Of a DNA stretch of 64,000 nt, positions 23,434 to 33,870 are shown in pieces. The position numbers and the translations under genes were made by a program. Within the stretch, counting starts at the first letter, position 1. Every line of letters begins with the position of its first letter. The notes under the pieces are model-generated. The model searched no databases. It saw nothing but the letters and a program-made list of their open reading frames with translations, and had not been told where the DNA came from. Origin of the DNA: Phycomyces nitens. Taxonomy: Eukaryota; Mucoromycota; Mucoromycetes; Mucorales; Phycomycetaceae. Location: NCBI GenBank assembly GCA_022702545.1, contig JAHRBC010000002.1, forward strand, positions 8,883,724 to 8,947,723, read 5' to 3'.

Positions 23434-23745
23434 TTATCTCCGCAGATTGTGGTTGAAAGGTAATGTCATCGATGCCGATTCATAAAAGTCGCATGGAATG
23501 TCTTTTCATCAGGCAATGAGGTAGTTGTAGTACCATAGAAAGGGCTCGTAAGTTTTTAGGCAACGTTATTTATTGAAATGAGCATTTTATTTGGTGTTAA
23601 CGATGTTGCGCATTTTTGAGAAAAATAATTTTTCGCCTGTGTGAACAAAACGGTAGCATAACTACCGTTTTTTTGAAACCAATTTTTTGTTTTTGATATT
23701 ATTAGCCATTTTATTTTATTTTATATGACATTAATATTTATTAGA
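23434..23745. repeat. partial copy of the F-type element left region
   Basis: About 310 bp match the region after the D insertion (37491-37720) plus the short stretch 30840-30906, and the F copy at 51530-51845 in reverse. It ends near the 3' end of the F gene, then a second start of the same region (TTAGAGCACTTTATCTCCGC) follows at 23741. It forms the right flank of element C and a tandem partial duplication of F-type DNA. It contains a single unbroken TCATCAGG site matching the D target. Confidence 0.75.
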
Positions 23746-24365
23746 GCACTTTATCTCCGCACACTGCAAAAGAAGGGTTGTATTAGCCAGAATTAGAGAT
23801 TTTGAATTATTACGAATTTTTAAAAATGAATTCTAACTCCATCATTTTGACAATTTTTTAATGATGAGACCTAATTTCGCATTTTATTTCATATATGAGC
23901 TCTAAATCGCATATTTGACGCAAAATAGCACACATTTTAATTGACTTTGCAAAATAAATAAATTAAATTGGCATTATTTTTTTTTCATTTTTATAAACTA
24001 TATCGATTTTTACGATTATTGCTTTTTTATTGATTGTATAGACAAAACATTCAATATATTTAAGATGAATCAATGTGTACGTAATAATAATGACCAATAT
24101 TTTAAAATAAAAAAATAATATTCAAGGATAATTAATAATTTCGGCACCATTAGTAATCCACCAATTTTTTTTGAATGTAAGAGATTGGATTTGTAATGCT
24201 TATAAATATTAAGGGAGATTGATTCAAAGCCCAGATATCAAAAGACGATGATGAATAAATGGTGTGTTTGATAATAGGATTAATAATATATATCGTCTCG
24301 CTCTGAAATACGATTCATATAAAAAAGAGCCAAATATAATACCTCTTGCTCATATAATCTTTATT

Positions 24366-27300
24366 ATGAATAACATTAAAAACAAAACATACAACCTCCT
24401 GTGCAAATGTTCGGCCTGTACCAAATATACAGCCAATGGAATATTGCAGAATGCACAGACATTCATGCGCCATAAGAATTCTGATAATGTGTCAAACATT
24501 GGTCCCAAGGATAGAGATGATTGTAAGTGAAATTGTATATCGTTATTCATAATCTAATAATGTTTGTTGTTAATTATTACAGCCAATGTCAGAAGCACAG
24601 TTGAAGAAGAGTCAGATATCATAATGCCTGATATTTCTAATGAGTTTATTGATTGTAAGTGCGATATATTTTGGTTATCAATTACAGGTACTAACTTTTA
24701 TTTTATTATAGATGAAGACAGCTTTTCTATCATGTCAGTCGAAACTACTGGACAACAGATACCTTTCTTGAGAGAAGACGATGTTTTTGACGTTGAGGAG
24801 GAATCAGATGTTGAGTCATCACTCATTGCAGCTGACAATGAGGATTCCGATTCAAATGATGAATCTAGCGATGAAGATGAGACTGAGATTGATGGCAGCA
24901 ATGGTTTTGAACAAATGATGGCTTCAAGTATGTATACATAAAATACAAACATATTTAATTGTATACAAGTTATTTATCATATACTTTCCTTTGTAGTTGG
25001 ATCCTTGAAGATTCATAACATGTCCCAAACCAGCCAGTTCATGGCTATCTTTGGCGTTATCTTCCAAGCATTCTACTTGGTTCAAATGGGAGGATCGGCC
25101 ATGCTCAAATTCTTTCACCATCTTCTTGTTGCCTTTGAGAAGGATGCTGACCTGCCACTTACTGTCAATGCCTTGAAAGCAATGACCGGATTTGACGTAA
25201 TGACCAAAGGCATTGTAAAGTACACCGTTTGCAACAAGTGCTTTGCAATCTACTCGCCAGACAATCATCAGCCAACATGCACTTTCAAGAAATACTCCAG
25301 CACGCATACCCAAATTTGCAACAATCCAATTTTCACCGATCCATCTGCCAGAGATCCAATCCCGTTCATGGTATTCCCATACAGCTCACTCAAGAATACT
25401 TTGACACAGTATCTCTGTAAGCCTGGATTTGAGGACAAGCTGTTCCAATGGAGATCAAGAGAGACCGTGGAGAACACCTTCCTTGACATATATGATGGTG
25501 CAATGTAGAATGAGTTGCTCGATGATAATGATATGCCATTTGTTGACGATGACTATTCCCTCATGTTGACATTGAACGTGGATTGGTTTCAGCCATTCGA
25601 TGGGCGCACTCATGCCAGTGGTGCTTTATATCTGTCGATTAATAACTTGCCCAGAGAGGAAAGGATGAAGCCAGAAAACATCATTCTTGTTGGCGTCATG
25701 CCAGGGCCAAAGGAAGCAAAGACCGATCAGATGAACAACTTTCTTGAGCCTCTTGTTGACAAGTTGGTTGACTTTTACACTGGAATGACAATCAAGACGG
25801 CCATGTTCCCTGGTGGTGTTCGTGTTCGTGCTGCTCTCATGTGTGTTGCCTGCAATATACCAGCTGCAAGAAAAACCGCGGGATTTACAGGGCATGCAAG
25901 CACCAACGCTTGTCACAAGTGTGCACGTCAGTTTTCGGTGATCGATGGATCGAGCAAGATCAATTACTCTGGGTTTGACGTTGAGAATTGGACACCAAGA
26001 GAAAAGGCAGCCAATGCTGTGCATGCCAAAATGTGGTTCAATGCAGAATCAGACGTCGAACGGGCAGAGTTGGAGAAAAACAATGGTACCTGATATTCTG
26101 AATTGCATCGCCTACACTACTTTGATCCTGTCCGGTGTACAATCGTAGATCCTATGCACAACTTGTTTCTTGGTACAGCCAAATGGATGATCAGCATTTG
26201 GAGAGACCTCGGTTATTTTCCCAGCACCACTCTTGCCCGCATGCAACATCTGGCAGATTCCATTCTTGTTCCTCCTGGATATGCTGTATTGTCCAACAAA
26301 ATTGCTTCTGGGTTCCCATATATGAAGGCAGACGAGTGGCGATCGTGGTGTCTTGTGTATTCGCTGGTTGTCCTGGAGAATGCTTTGCCAGAAACAGACT
26401 ACAATAACTGGCTAGTATTCGTTGATGCATGCCATCTATTGACAGGACCATCTGTCACGACTCAGAGTATAGACGAGGCACACCAGCTCCTTGGCAATTT
26501 TGGTGAAAAGTGCGAGATTTTGTATGGAACTGTCAGCATCACACCAAACATGCATCTGCATATGCACTTACGTGAGTCCATGCTTGACTTTGGCCCTGTC
26601 TATGCATTCTGGTTGTATAGCTTTGAACGATACAATGGCAAGCTCAAGAATATCAAGACAAATCGCCGCAATGGATTCGAGGTCACTTTCATGAAGGTCT
26701 TCTTGGAAAAGGGATTCATCAGCAACTTTCTTCAGTTCTATTCTGCCAAACTTTCACCACCCATGGTAGAATTTCTCCAAGAAGTTGCTCAAATAGCACC
26801 AACGCCTGTAAGATCCTTGGTGAACTCTGAGTACGGCCACCCTCCATATATGCAATTCAATCTCAACATGTTCCTCCAAGCTGCCACCAATCCATGGTTT
26901 AATGTCACTGGAAGTGAAGCCCTGCCATTGACCTCATTGCCATTGAAATTGTCGCCTTTATCTATAATGACTGGCAATCATTATAAGTACTTGGTCGAAT
27001 TCTATAACAAGGCTTACCAAGACACTGGGATTTCCTTCTGTGCCACGGATAGCATCCCACTTGGAGGGCATGTCTATATCAATGACCGGATTCGCAAGAT
27101 GAAGAAGATTTCGTTGCTAGGACAAGAGTATTGGAGTGGTGAAAAGAAAAAGCACGGTTCTTTTGTACAAGTCTTGTTTCTGGACAATTCGACAAGTGAA
27201 TTCGTTGCATTTCCCGGCCAGATTGAGTATTTATTTACTCATGTTATCAAGATTGGTGGAATCGAAAGAGTTTCTACTTTTGCTTTCGTCAAATGGTTTC

Positions 27301-27500
27301 CGACGTATAATGCTGGCAGATATCAACCGTTGATCAACCAAGGTCTGGAGCTGTGGGAAAAGGGGTTTTTAGAGGAGACCATTGAGTGTATTATTCCAGT
27401 ACATCGTCTGCATTCTTGCTTTGCATTGACAACTCACAATCTCCAACAAGGGTCTCAAAAACGCCTGATTATTCCATTACCTAGAAAAGTCGTCACTTAA
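24366..27500 (+). pseudogene. Tnp2-like transposase of element E, two Trp-to-stop changes
   Basis: ATG 24366, exon 1 with C-K-C-S-A-C finger and F-M-R-H. Exon 2 lies at about 24583-24656. An acidic exon follows (about 24712-24929), then the main exon from about 24998. Family motifs are present: N-V-D-W-F-Q-P-F near 25574, M-P-G-P-K near 25698, A-S-T-N-A-C-H-K-C near 25897, D-P-M-H-N-L-F-L-G-T near 26149, F-E-R-Y-N near 26623. TAG at 25506-25508 replaces the Trp of G-A-M-W, and TGA at 26091-26093 replaces the Trp of the R-W-S-E-L-H motif; the frame is otherwise open to the stop at 27500. It is the most diverged transposase in the window. Confidence 0.87.
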
Positions 27501-28031
27501 TAAAAAATTGCGTTTTTGACCACAAACATCAGCCACGTAATGCTTATTTTTCTTGTTTTACTTTACCATCTGTTATTTTATCAATACATTTTTAAGATTG
27601 ATTAAAATATTAGATTGATATATACAAGTTTCATGTTCTTTAAAACAGATATCAAAACAAATATTTATTTTCTTCAGCTCATTATGCGATAAGCCAAGTA
27701 GCTGTTTATTTAATACCCGATAATCAGCTATATTTTAAAGTTTATACTACATAATATACTAAAAATTTTCATTTAAATTCCAAGTTTATAAAGCCGATGA
27801 AAATATTTTATTTTACTATTAAATATTTGTTTTGCAATAATTATGACTAAAATAAAATAACCATTAAAAATAATATTGTTTCTCACCATCTTGTCTTTCT
27901 TTATTTTTTAATGCTTCAACAATATAAAAACGAGTAATGCCAATCCTACCACCATCATCTTCCAGCCCAACAACTTGTTTCAACTTATTCAATAAAGACC
28001 ATTATATCAAGACAACCAAATACAAATATTT

Positions 28032-29130
28032 TTATTGCCGTGTTGCAATCCACTTGGCAACACGCGCCTTCTGCTCTTTTGACAATTCAATATGTCTACT
28101 TTCAACAGGACAAGAAGAAAAGTCAATGACCTTCATCTTCTTTTCCTTGCTCCTCTGGGCTTTCAACTCGCCCAAGTACTCCTCGACCTATATCATAATC
28201 AAATTAATTAATTATATGAAGCACATCAAATTTGCCCGAACAATATCTTACCAAAGGATGTCTGTTACTGGGAGTATAAACGGTATACTCCCGTTGCTCA
28301 TCATCAGACTCAATGTCAGACAACATCTCTTTGTCTAAGAGATCCTCGACTGTCTCTCCATACTTGGACTCCAAGTTCGCCCTGTCTGCCAAATGCAGCC
28401 TCTTGTAGGCGGCGAGGACCTATTTCAAAATCAAGTATTAGAAGTATGAAAACAAATATTATATTATACTAACTCTTGTTTTTCTCGTACGTCTACGAGA
28501 AGACTGGTTTCGCTTAGCTAACTTTTCTGGCGAGGTGTTAGCTCTGTTTAGCTTGTACGAGATATGCCGTCTTGTTTTTTCCTCTATGACTGCAGACGCA
28601 AGAGGCTGTCCTTCGGGCTGTTGATGGATATACATCCGGACCTTGTCTGCAATAGGCCGGTTGGATGAAGAGAGTGCCCCCTCATTCATTGTCAATGGTG
28701 TAGACACCAAGACATTCCTTGTCTCTGATCGTATGAGACGCTATATGACATAGGGTAAGTAATTCATCAATATAAAATTAATATTTATATATAGATATCC
28801 TACCGAGACCGATGGAAGTCGATACTTCATATACATCTGTGGTGGTGGAGCTTGATGGGGGGAAACTTGGCTACTGTTGCCATTCGAGTTCTTGAGGGAT
28901 TCCATCCCTTGATGGACCTGCTGCAACAGGACATGCAACTCATTCAGTCTTGTCTGAAGAGCCGACAGGTTTGACAACACTGCGCCGTCCTGTTCAGCGT
29001 TGTTGCTTGGAGCAGGAAGGATCGTCTGTATCACGGTTCCTGCTGGTCTAGTGCCACTAGTCTTACCAATCGACTTCTTGGTAGTTGACTTGTAGGTCTT
29101 TTTAGAGCTTGATGATATAAATTGAGACAT
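28032..29130 (-). CDS. accessory protein of element E (diverged member, four exons)
   Basis: ATG 29130. Exon 1 is Ser/Thr/Lys-rich with a helix L-S-N-L-S-A-L-Q-T-R-L-N-E-L that could form a coiled coil. Exon 2 (about 28738-28471) has R-P-I-A-D-K-V-R-M-Y-I and a basic R-R-R-T-R-K-T-R end. Exon 3 has the acidic M-L-S-D-I-E-S-D-D patch, followed by R-H-P-L-V-R in place of W-R-S-D-E. Exon 4 ends A-K-W-I-A-T-R-Q with stop at 28032-28034. Exon order and spacing match the other four copies, so homology rests on architecture plus the basic and acidic patches. Frame is open across the GT-AG introns. Confidence 0.68.
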
Positions 29131-29541
29131 TGAATACTCGAAAAATATATTAAAGTGTGAGGTTCGTTGATTATGAATACCTATTTTCCAATAGATTTTG
29201 AAATATTCCGTAAATAATACATACATGAGAAAGTAATTAAAAGTAATTAAAAAGTATACTTCTTTCTAAAGAGGTTTTATAGTATTTTGATCTTTGCTTA
29301 CATTATACTGTCAGGTATACTTAGTAATCTGCTTCAACTGGCTAATCCATTTAATTTGCTTGCACTGACTAATCCATTTGTAATATTTGGGCTCTGTTTC
29401 AAAAATACAAATCGTTTTATTAAGTGGGCTTATTAGTTCCACGTCACGTTCGGGACACTCAATATCGCCATTGATCTCTATTGGATTATTGCTTTCAACC
29501 TTTGTTCTTTTCTTTTCTTTTCCTTTCCTTTACTTTTCGGC

Positions 29542-30150
29542 ATGGTAAGCATCATTCTCTTTTAAAATTTTTTTTTACTCATCATGACTTTATATTTGTC
29601 CAGATATTCTTTTCTATATCCATACAAGGGCTGCTGGTTTATGTCAATAACTCTGGTATACTGGTAATGTTCTTTTTTATTATCTCATTCAGTTTCCACA
29701 AGCTCATTGCTCTGCTTAGTAATTCACGGCCTCCCATTACAAACAAATACAGAGGAGCACTTTGCTGTATATTATGGTATGATGACACTCCTTTATACAC
29801 TAGACATGCTTTATTAACATTCGTTCCATTCATTAGAATTTTTTCGGTCATCTGGTATGTGCCAATTCCATGTCATCTGGTCAGTAATTGTGTCCGCAAT
29901 ACCCATTACCAAGTAAGTATACAACCTTTCAGCCCTTATATTACTTTACTAATCTCTTATCTAATAGATGTAATCGAAATATTCTTCATCTGGTTGGCCA
30001 TTGCGCCCATTGCGCCCATTACACTGATGACCAAGTAAGTATATAACCACTCAACATTTATATTATTTTCCTGACATATTCTTCATAGATATTACCAAAA
30101 TTTTTTATACCATTTATCAAAGTATTCAAGTTTTCTCGATATAAATACCA
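29542..30150 (+). other. gene 3 of element E: candidate membrane protein
   Basis: This is the best coding candidate among the gene 3 copies. An ATG at 29542-29544 sits directly before a GTAAGC donor; the next exon (29604-29912) is open for 103 codons in the matching frame, giving about 104 residues with two or more hydrophobic segments (I-L-V-M-F-F-F-I-I-S-F near 29660 and A-L-L-T-F-V-P-F near 29815). Short blocks follow near 29968-30033 and 30090-30152, each before a GTAAGT donor, with sequence resembling the late exons in D. It diverges from the accessory gene by about 410 bp. The frame does not pass cleanly into the third block. Confidence 0.5.
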
Positions 30151-31509
30151 ATGTAAGTATTGTTGTTCCATTCAAATTATTTTACAGTCTGCTAAAATAC
30201 ACCTATGAAAATTATCTAGCCACCCTTTTTTTTTCAAAAGAAAACAAACACCCACGTAAGCAGTGCCGCAGCAAGTAACAAAGGAAGGTAGGGGGGGTCT
30301 AGTAGACCAGGGTAACCCATATATTCTCCGGATGAGTAAAAGAATACCCATCTAATTGAGAAAAGGGCAAGGCTAGCATATTAGGCAATAAAATTAGGAG
30401 GGAGTAGAAATGAGAACGAATAGAAAACATTAGAAAAGCTTTTTTTATCCAATAAAAACTATTATAAACTACATCTTTGGCCTGTATCTGCCATGAATTC
30501 ATACCGAATTCATACTGAATCCTATGAGGACACTGCTTTAATATTGAAAAGAGCAACCTATATAAAGTAATTTAAAGAACTGAATCCTTCGGGGCTAGAA
30601 AATATGGGACGAAAAAAAAAGAAACCCCCCAATTTTCGTGACAAAAAAAAGCACAAAAAAAATAACCCACCTTTTGCTTTTTGCGCTTTGACGTTTCAGT
30701 ATACTGATTGGAATCATTCAGACAACGAATCCTAAAAATTTAATATTAAAAAATTTGGCAAATTTTATATCAAATCTTTATCATTCAGTCAAGAATTTTA
30801 TAAATATCAGTATACTAAAATGGCCCTTCTTTTGCAGTGGCAGATTGTGGTTGAAAGGTAATGTCATCGATCCCGAATCATAAAAGTTGCATGGAATGTC
30901 TTTTCACACTACAAAAGTCTAAGGGTATTATGTAGATAAAACTTATAAAATAAGTTACTTAATTGTATAGTTTTACTATGCTTTTGGTAATATATAATCG
31001 TGATCCGTAGTAGACTAAAAAGATATGGGGGTGAACTGAATCATCCTACCTACTGGTGTACAAGAATCCAATGTAGAATATTTAAATGCCCTCAAACAGC
31101 GCAAAACTTAAATATACATTGTAGCCACAATATATTCCTAGTCGATCTACCCTTTTTTGCATTGTATTTTACGATACACAGACAGTTTGTGTCAGGGGAG
31201 ATTGGCCACTTACAAACAACCAGTTTTATCTTTCATTATATTTTATAGTGGGTTTTATAGTATGTTTTAACAGTCCATCAAGGATGATTGTAGACTATGG
31301 CAAGGTAATTGTAGTTATTCTATGCAAACAAGCCTCCCTGGTTTGTTGTTTTTTTTGGAGCAATAGATTCTGAAAATTTTTATTTTTCGTTTTATTTGAT
31401 AAAAAAATACATTTGCGCTATATATTCTAGTCTCTAGATTATTTCTTTGGTATATCTATTCTACCAATCGATATTTCTTGGTCGGCACCATCAACTGGTT
31501 CTTAATAGA

Positions 31510-32336
31510 GCCAGGATACTTACCTAGCTGAGAGAAAGCCAATACTGTCTAAAGTAAAAGAGAAGATTGTTAGTAAATTATTTTTATATAAATCATTCAT
31601 TCTTATACTTACATTTTTAATATAATAAACAGAATATTTGATAGACTCTCTGTAATATGTCAAAAAATGATCATTGTCTAATAGATATATGTTAATATTT
31701 GTAGATAGGCAATATATAATACTAAAATATTGGTTCACTTACAAGATATAGTCGTTGGAATGGCCAGATAATTTCAATCGGGAATCCATAGAAGAGCATA
31801 GTAAGATGTCTGTGATAGATGTTATTAAAGAGAACATATTTATAATATAAAAGGTTTACCAGAATATTATATTGAGATGGATAGAAAAATAGAATTTGCG
31901 GCTACATACAAAAGAGTGATTTAGTTAATAAAGAAGAGCTTTAGCATAATATGATCTTACCTTTGGATATACAGCCAAGTGCAATAGAGAGACCCCATTA
32001 TATATTTATAAGCATTTACCTATGAATAATAAAATATATTGAGTAAAAAAAATATTTACAAGAGAAAGAAAAGAATTAATTACCAGAGTATTTTGCGGTA
32101 ATATTTAGGCACAAAAGAATATAAAAAATAAAAAGGAAAAATAAATACTTTGTATTAAAAGGCTGTTTGACCCTGATAAAATGCGGGCAATAAAAATGAT
32201 AATCCAAAAGAATATGGCTGCCGTCATTTTCATATCTTTGTGATTTATAGTTTATTAGGTTGAAAAAGATGTCTAGATATAGAACAAGAGTGTACACAAA
32301 GCTGTTAAATAACAATAAAACTACAAGACGATTCAT
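31510..32336 (-). other. gene 3 of element D (short-exon chain)
   Basis: ATG 32336 opens an exon of about 84 codons with the same hydrophobic profile as the N copy (M-N-R-L-V-V-L-L-L-F, later L-F-F-L-F-I-F-Y-I-L-L). A GTAATT donor follows. Exon-like blocks continue leftwards near 32015, 31905, 31790, 31670 and 31560, ending near the C-A-G-C-T-A-G block at about 31530. Differences from N are scattered. Only 85 bp separate this start from the accessory gene start on the other strand, so the two very likely share one compact promoter. Confidence 0.5.
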
Positions 32337-32421
32337 TATTTTCAGTCAACCTCTTTACTTGCAAGTATACTAGCCATATTCCAATTGTCAAAATATATTA
32401 ATAATTATTTATTGATAGAAC

Positions 32422-33679
32422 ATGAACAATCGTATTCCTCCTCCTCCCCGTCAGCGCAACCCAAGACTTAACGCCGTTGCACGCAGTGCATTAGCTGCCA
32501 CTGAAGATGTACAAATGTCAGACACCACTACAGTCACGGCACCAAGCATTCCTCAAGATATGGATGCGACTGAGAGAATGTTTGCTCTGTTGACTGCCAA
32601 CAATGGAAACTTTGTAACACTGGCAAAAGAAATGGCTGAGATGTCAAAGAGAATGAGTGGTGTAGAAAATGGTATTAATCTCACCAACGAGATTAATATT
32701 TATCTCAAGAAAATGATCAAAGAGATCATGGCTGCCCAGGACAAGCTCAGCAAGTCCACCGAGAATGGAATTTCTGAGGCAGATTCTGCGATAAAAGCAA
32801 GCTTTTCGTCTTTGATGGAGGAAGGGTATACTCCTGGAAAACGGCACGTCGGCATCTCTGTAAGTAAATCAATGATAGTAAATATAATTACCAATATATC
32901 TAACAGACATATATTAGCATGCACTCAATAAATACATGAAGAACCCAAACCTCACGGACACAGATCCATTAAAAGTTGCCGAGAACAATGAGAAGCCAGG
33001 ATGGTCAACTAATGGCACCTTCAAGGAAGGCTATAATCAAGCCCTTGCAATGGCCGTGATTTCGTACTTGCGACAACAGCAAAGTGCAATTGGTGTTTCA
33101 ACCAATGATATTGCAAGAATAGTGAAGAATCACTACAGGAACCAGGTTCGACATTACAAAACATCACCTGATAAGATTGTAGCTCGGCAAAGAACATCAC
33201 GAAGACGCAATCGAAAGATCTCTGTAAGAATAAAAATAAATAGGCCAATGTTTTATTATATATTCTAATATAGTATTTATGTCAAGCTTCTCAAACGTCG
33301 CACTGTTACGTATCAGAAATACACCGAGGAGATTACAAGATTGATGCGAGGCTTGGATTGCAGCAATGTTCTTGTATTAGAGGTGATGTCTGACGATGAA
33401 TCTGACACTGAGAATGAAGTTCGGGCACACCGTCCCAGTTGGAGAAGTGATAAGGTAATGTACTATATAATTAAAATTTATATTAGCTTTAAGTTCACTA
33501 ACTAACATTTGTTTAAAAAATAGCTCCAAGAGTTTATCGATGTGGTTGACAAATTGTCTGTCAAAAGGTTGCAAAAGAAATCCAACAGCTTATTGAAGCG
33601 TGTTCGTTTTGTAAAGGAAATGAGTGTCTCTCAGCATATGTCAGTCACGTTACCAGAATGGTGTATTTCTACTGAATAA
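32422..33679 (+). CDS. accessory protein of element D (W-R-S-D-K variant, four exons)
   Basis: ATG 32422. Exon 1 (to about 32861) has a Pro/Arg-rich start and a long helical region (I-N-I-Y-L-K-K-M-I-K-E-I-M) that may form a coiled coil. Exon 2 has M-K-N-P-N-L-T-D, A-M-A-V-I-S-Y-L-R-Q and a basic R-R-R-N-R-K end. Exon 3 has V-M-S-D-D-E-S-D and R-P-S-W-R-S-D-K. Exon 4 starts L-Q-E-F-I-D-V-V-D and stops at 33677-33679. GT-AG introns preserve frame. It converges on the transposase with about 190 bp between stops. Confidence 0.75.
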
Positions 33680-33870
33680 ATAAATAAAAAAATTTTAACT
33701 AAGAATTTAATAGCTTCTTGTATACGTATGCACTTTTTGATGGATGCATTACAGGCAAATATATAAAATAATCAAAGTTATACTGTATGTGAAATATACA
33801 TTAAAGAATATAGAAATATTTAATGATATTTAATTGTAAGTCTTTATTGACGTTAATTTATTTTGGAATA

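Larger units (their letters stand above)
23762..30839 (+). mobile_element. CACTA-like element E, inserted in F2
   Basis: Ends CACTGCAAAAGAAGGG at 23762 and the same 16 bases reversed ending at 30839; duplication GCA at 23759-23761 and 30840-30842. The uninterrupted target (CTCCGCAGATTGTGG) is seen at 23439 and, reversed, near 51838. It carries transposase (+), convergent accessory gene (-) and divergent gene 3 (+). The left 600 bp (23762-24365), the 530 bp between the two stops (27501-28031) and the right 690 bp (30151-30839) are AT-rich with no gene that I can support. Confidence 0.92.

Noticed and set aside
25506..26093. Reading TAG and TGA as sense codons in E
   Set aside because: Other genes in the window use TAA, TAG and TGA as normal ends, and A, B and C have TGG at these places, so decay is simpler.
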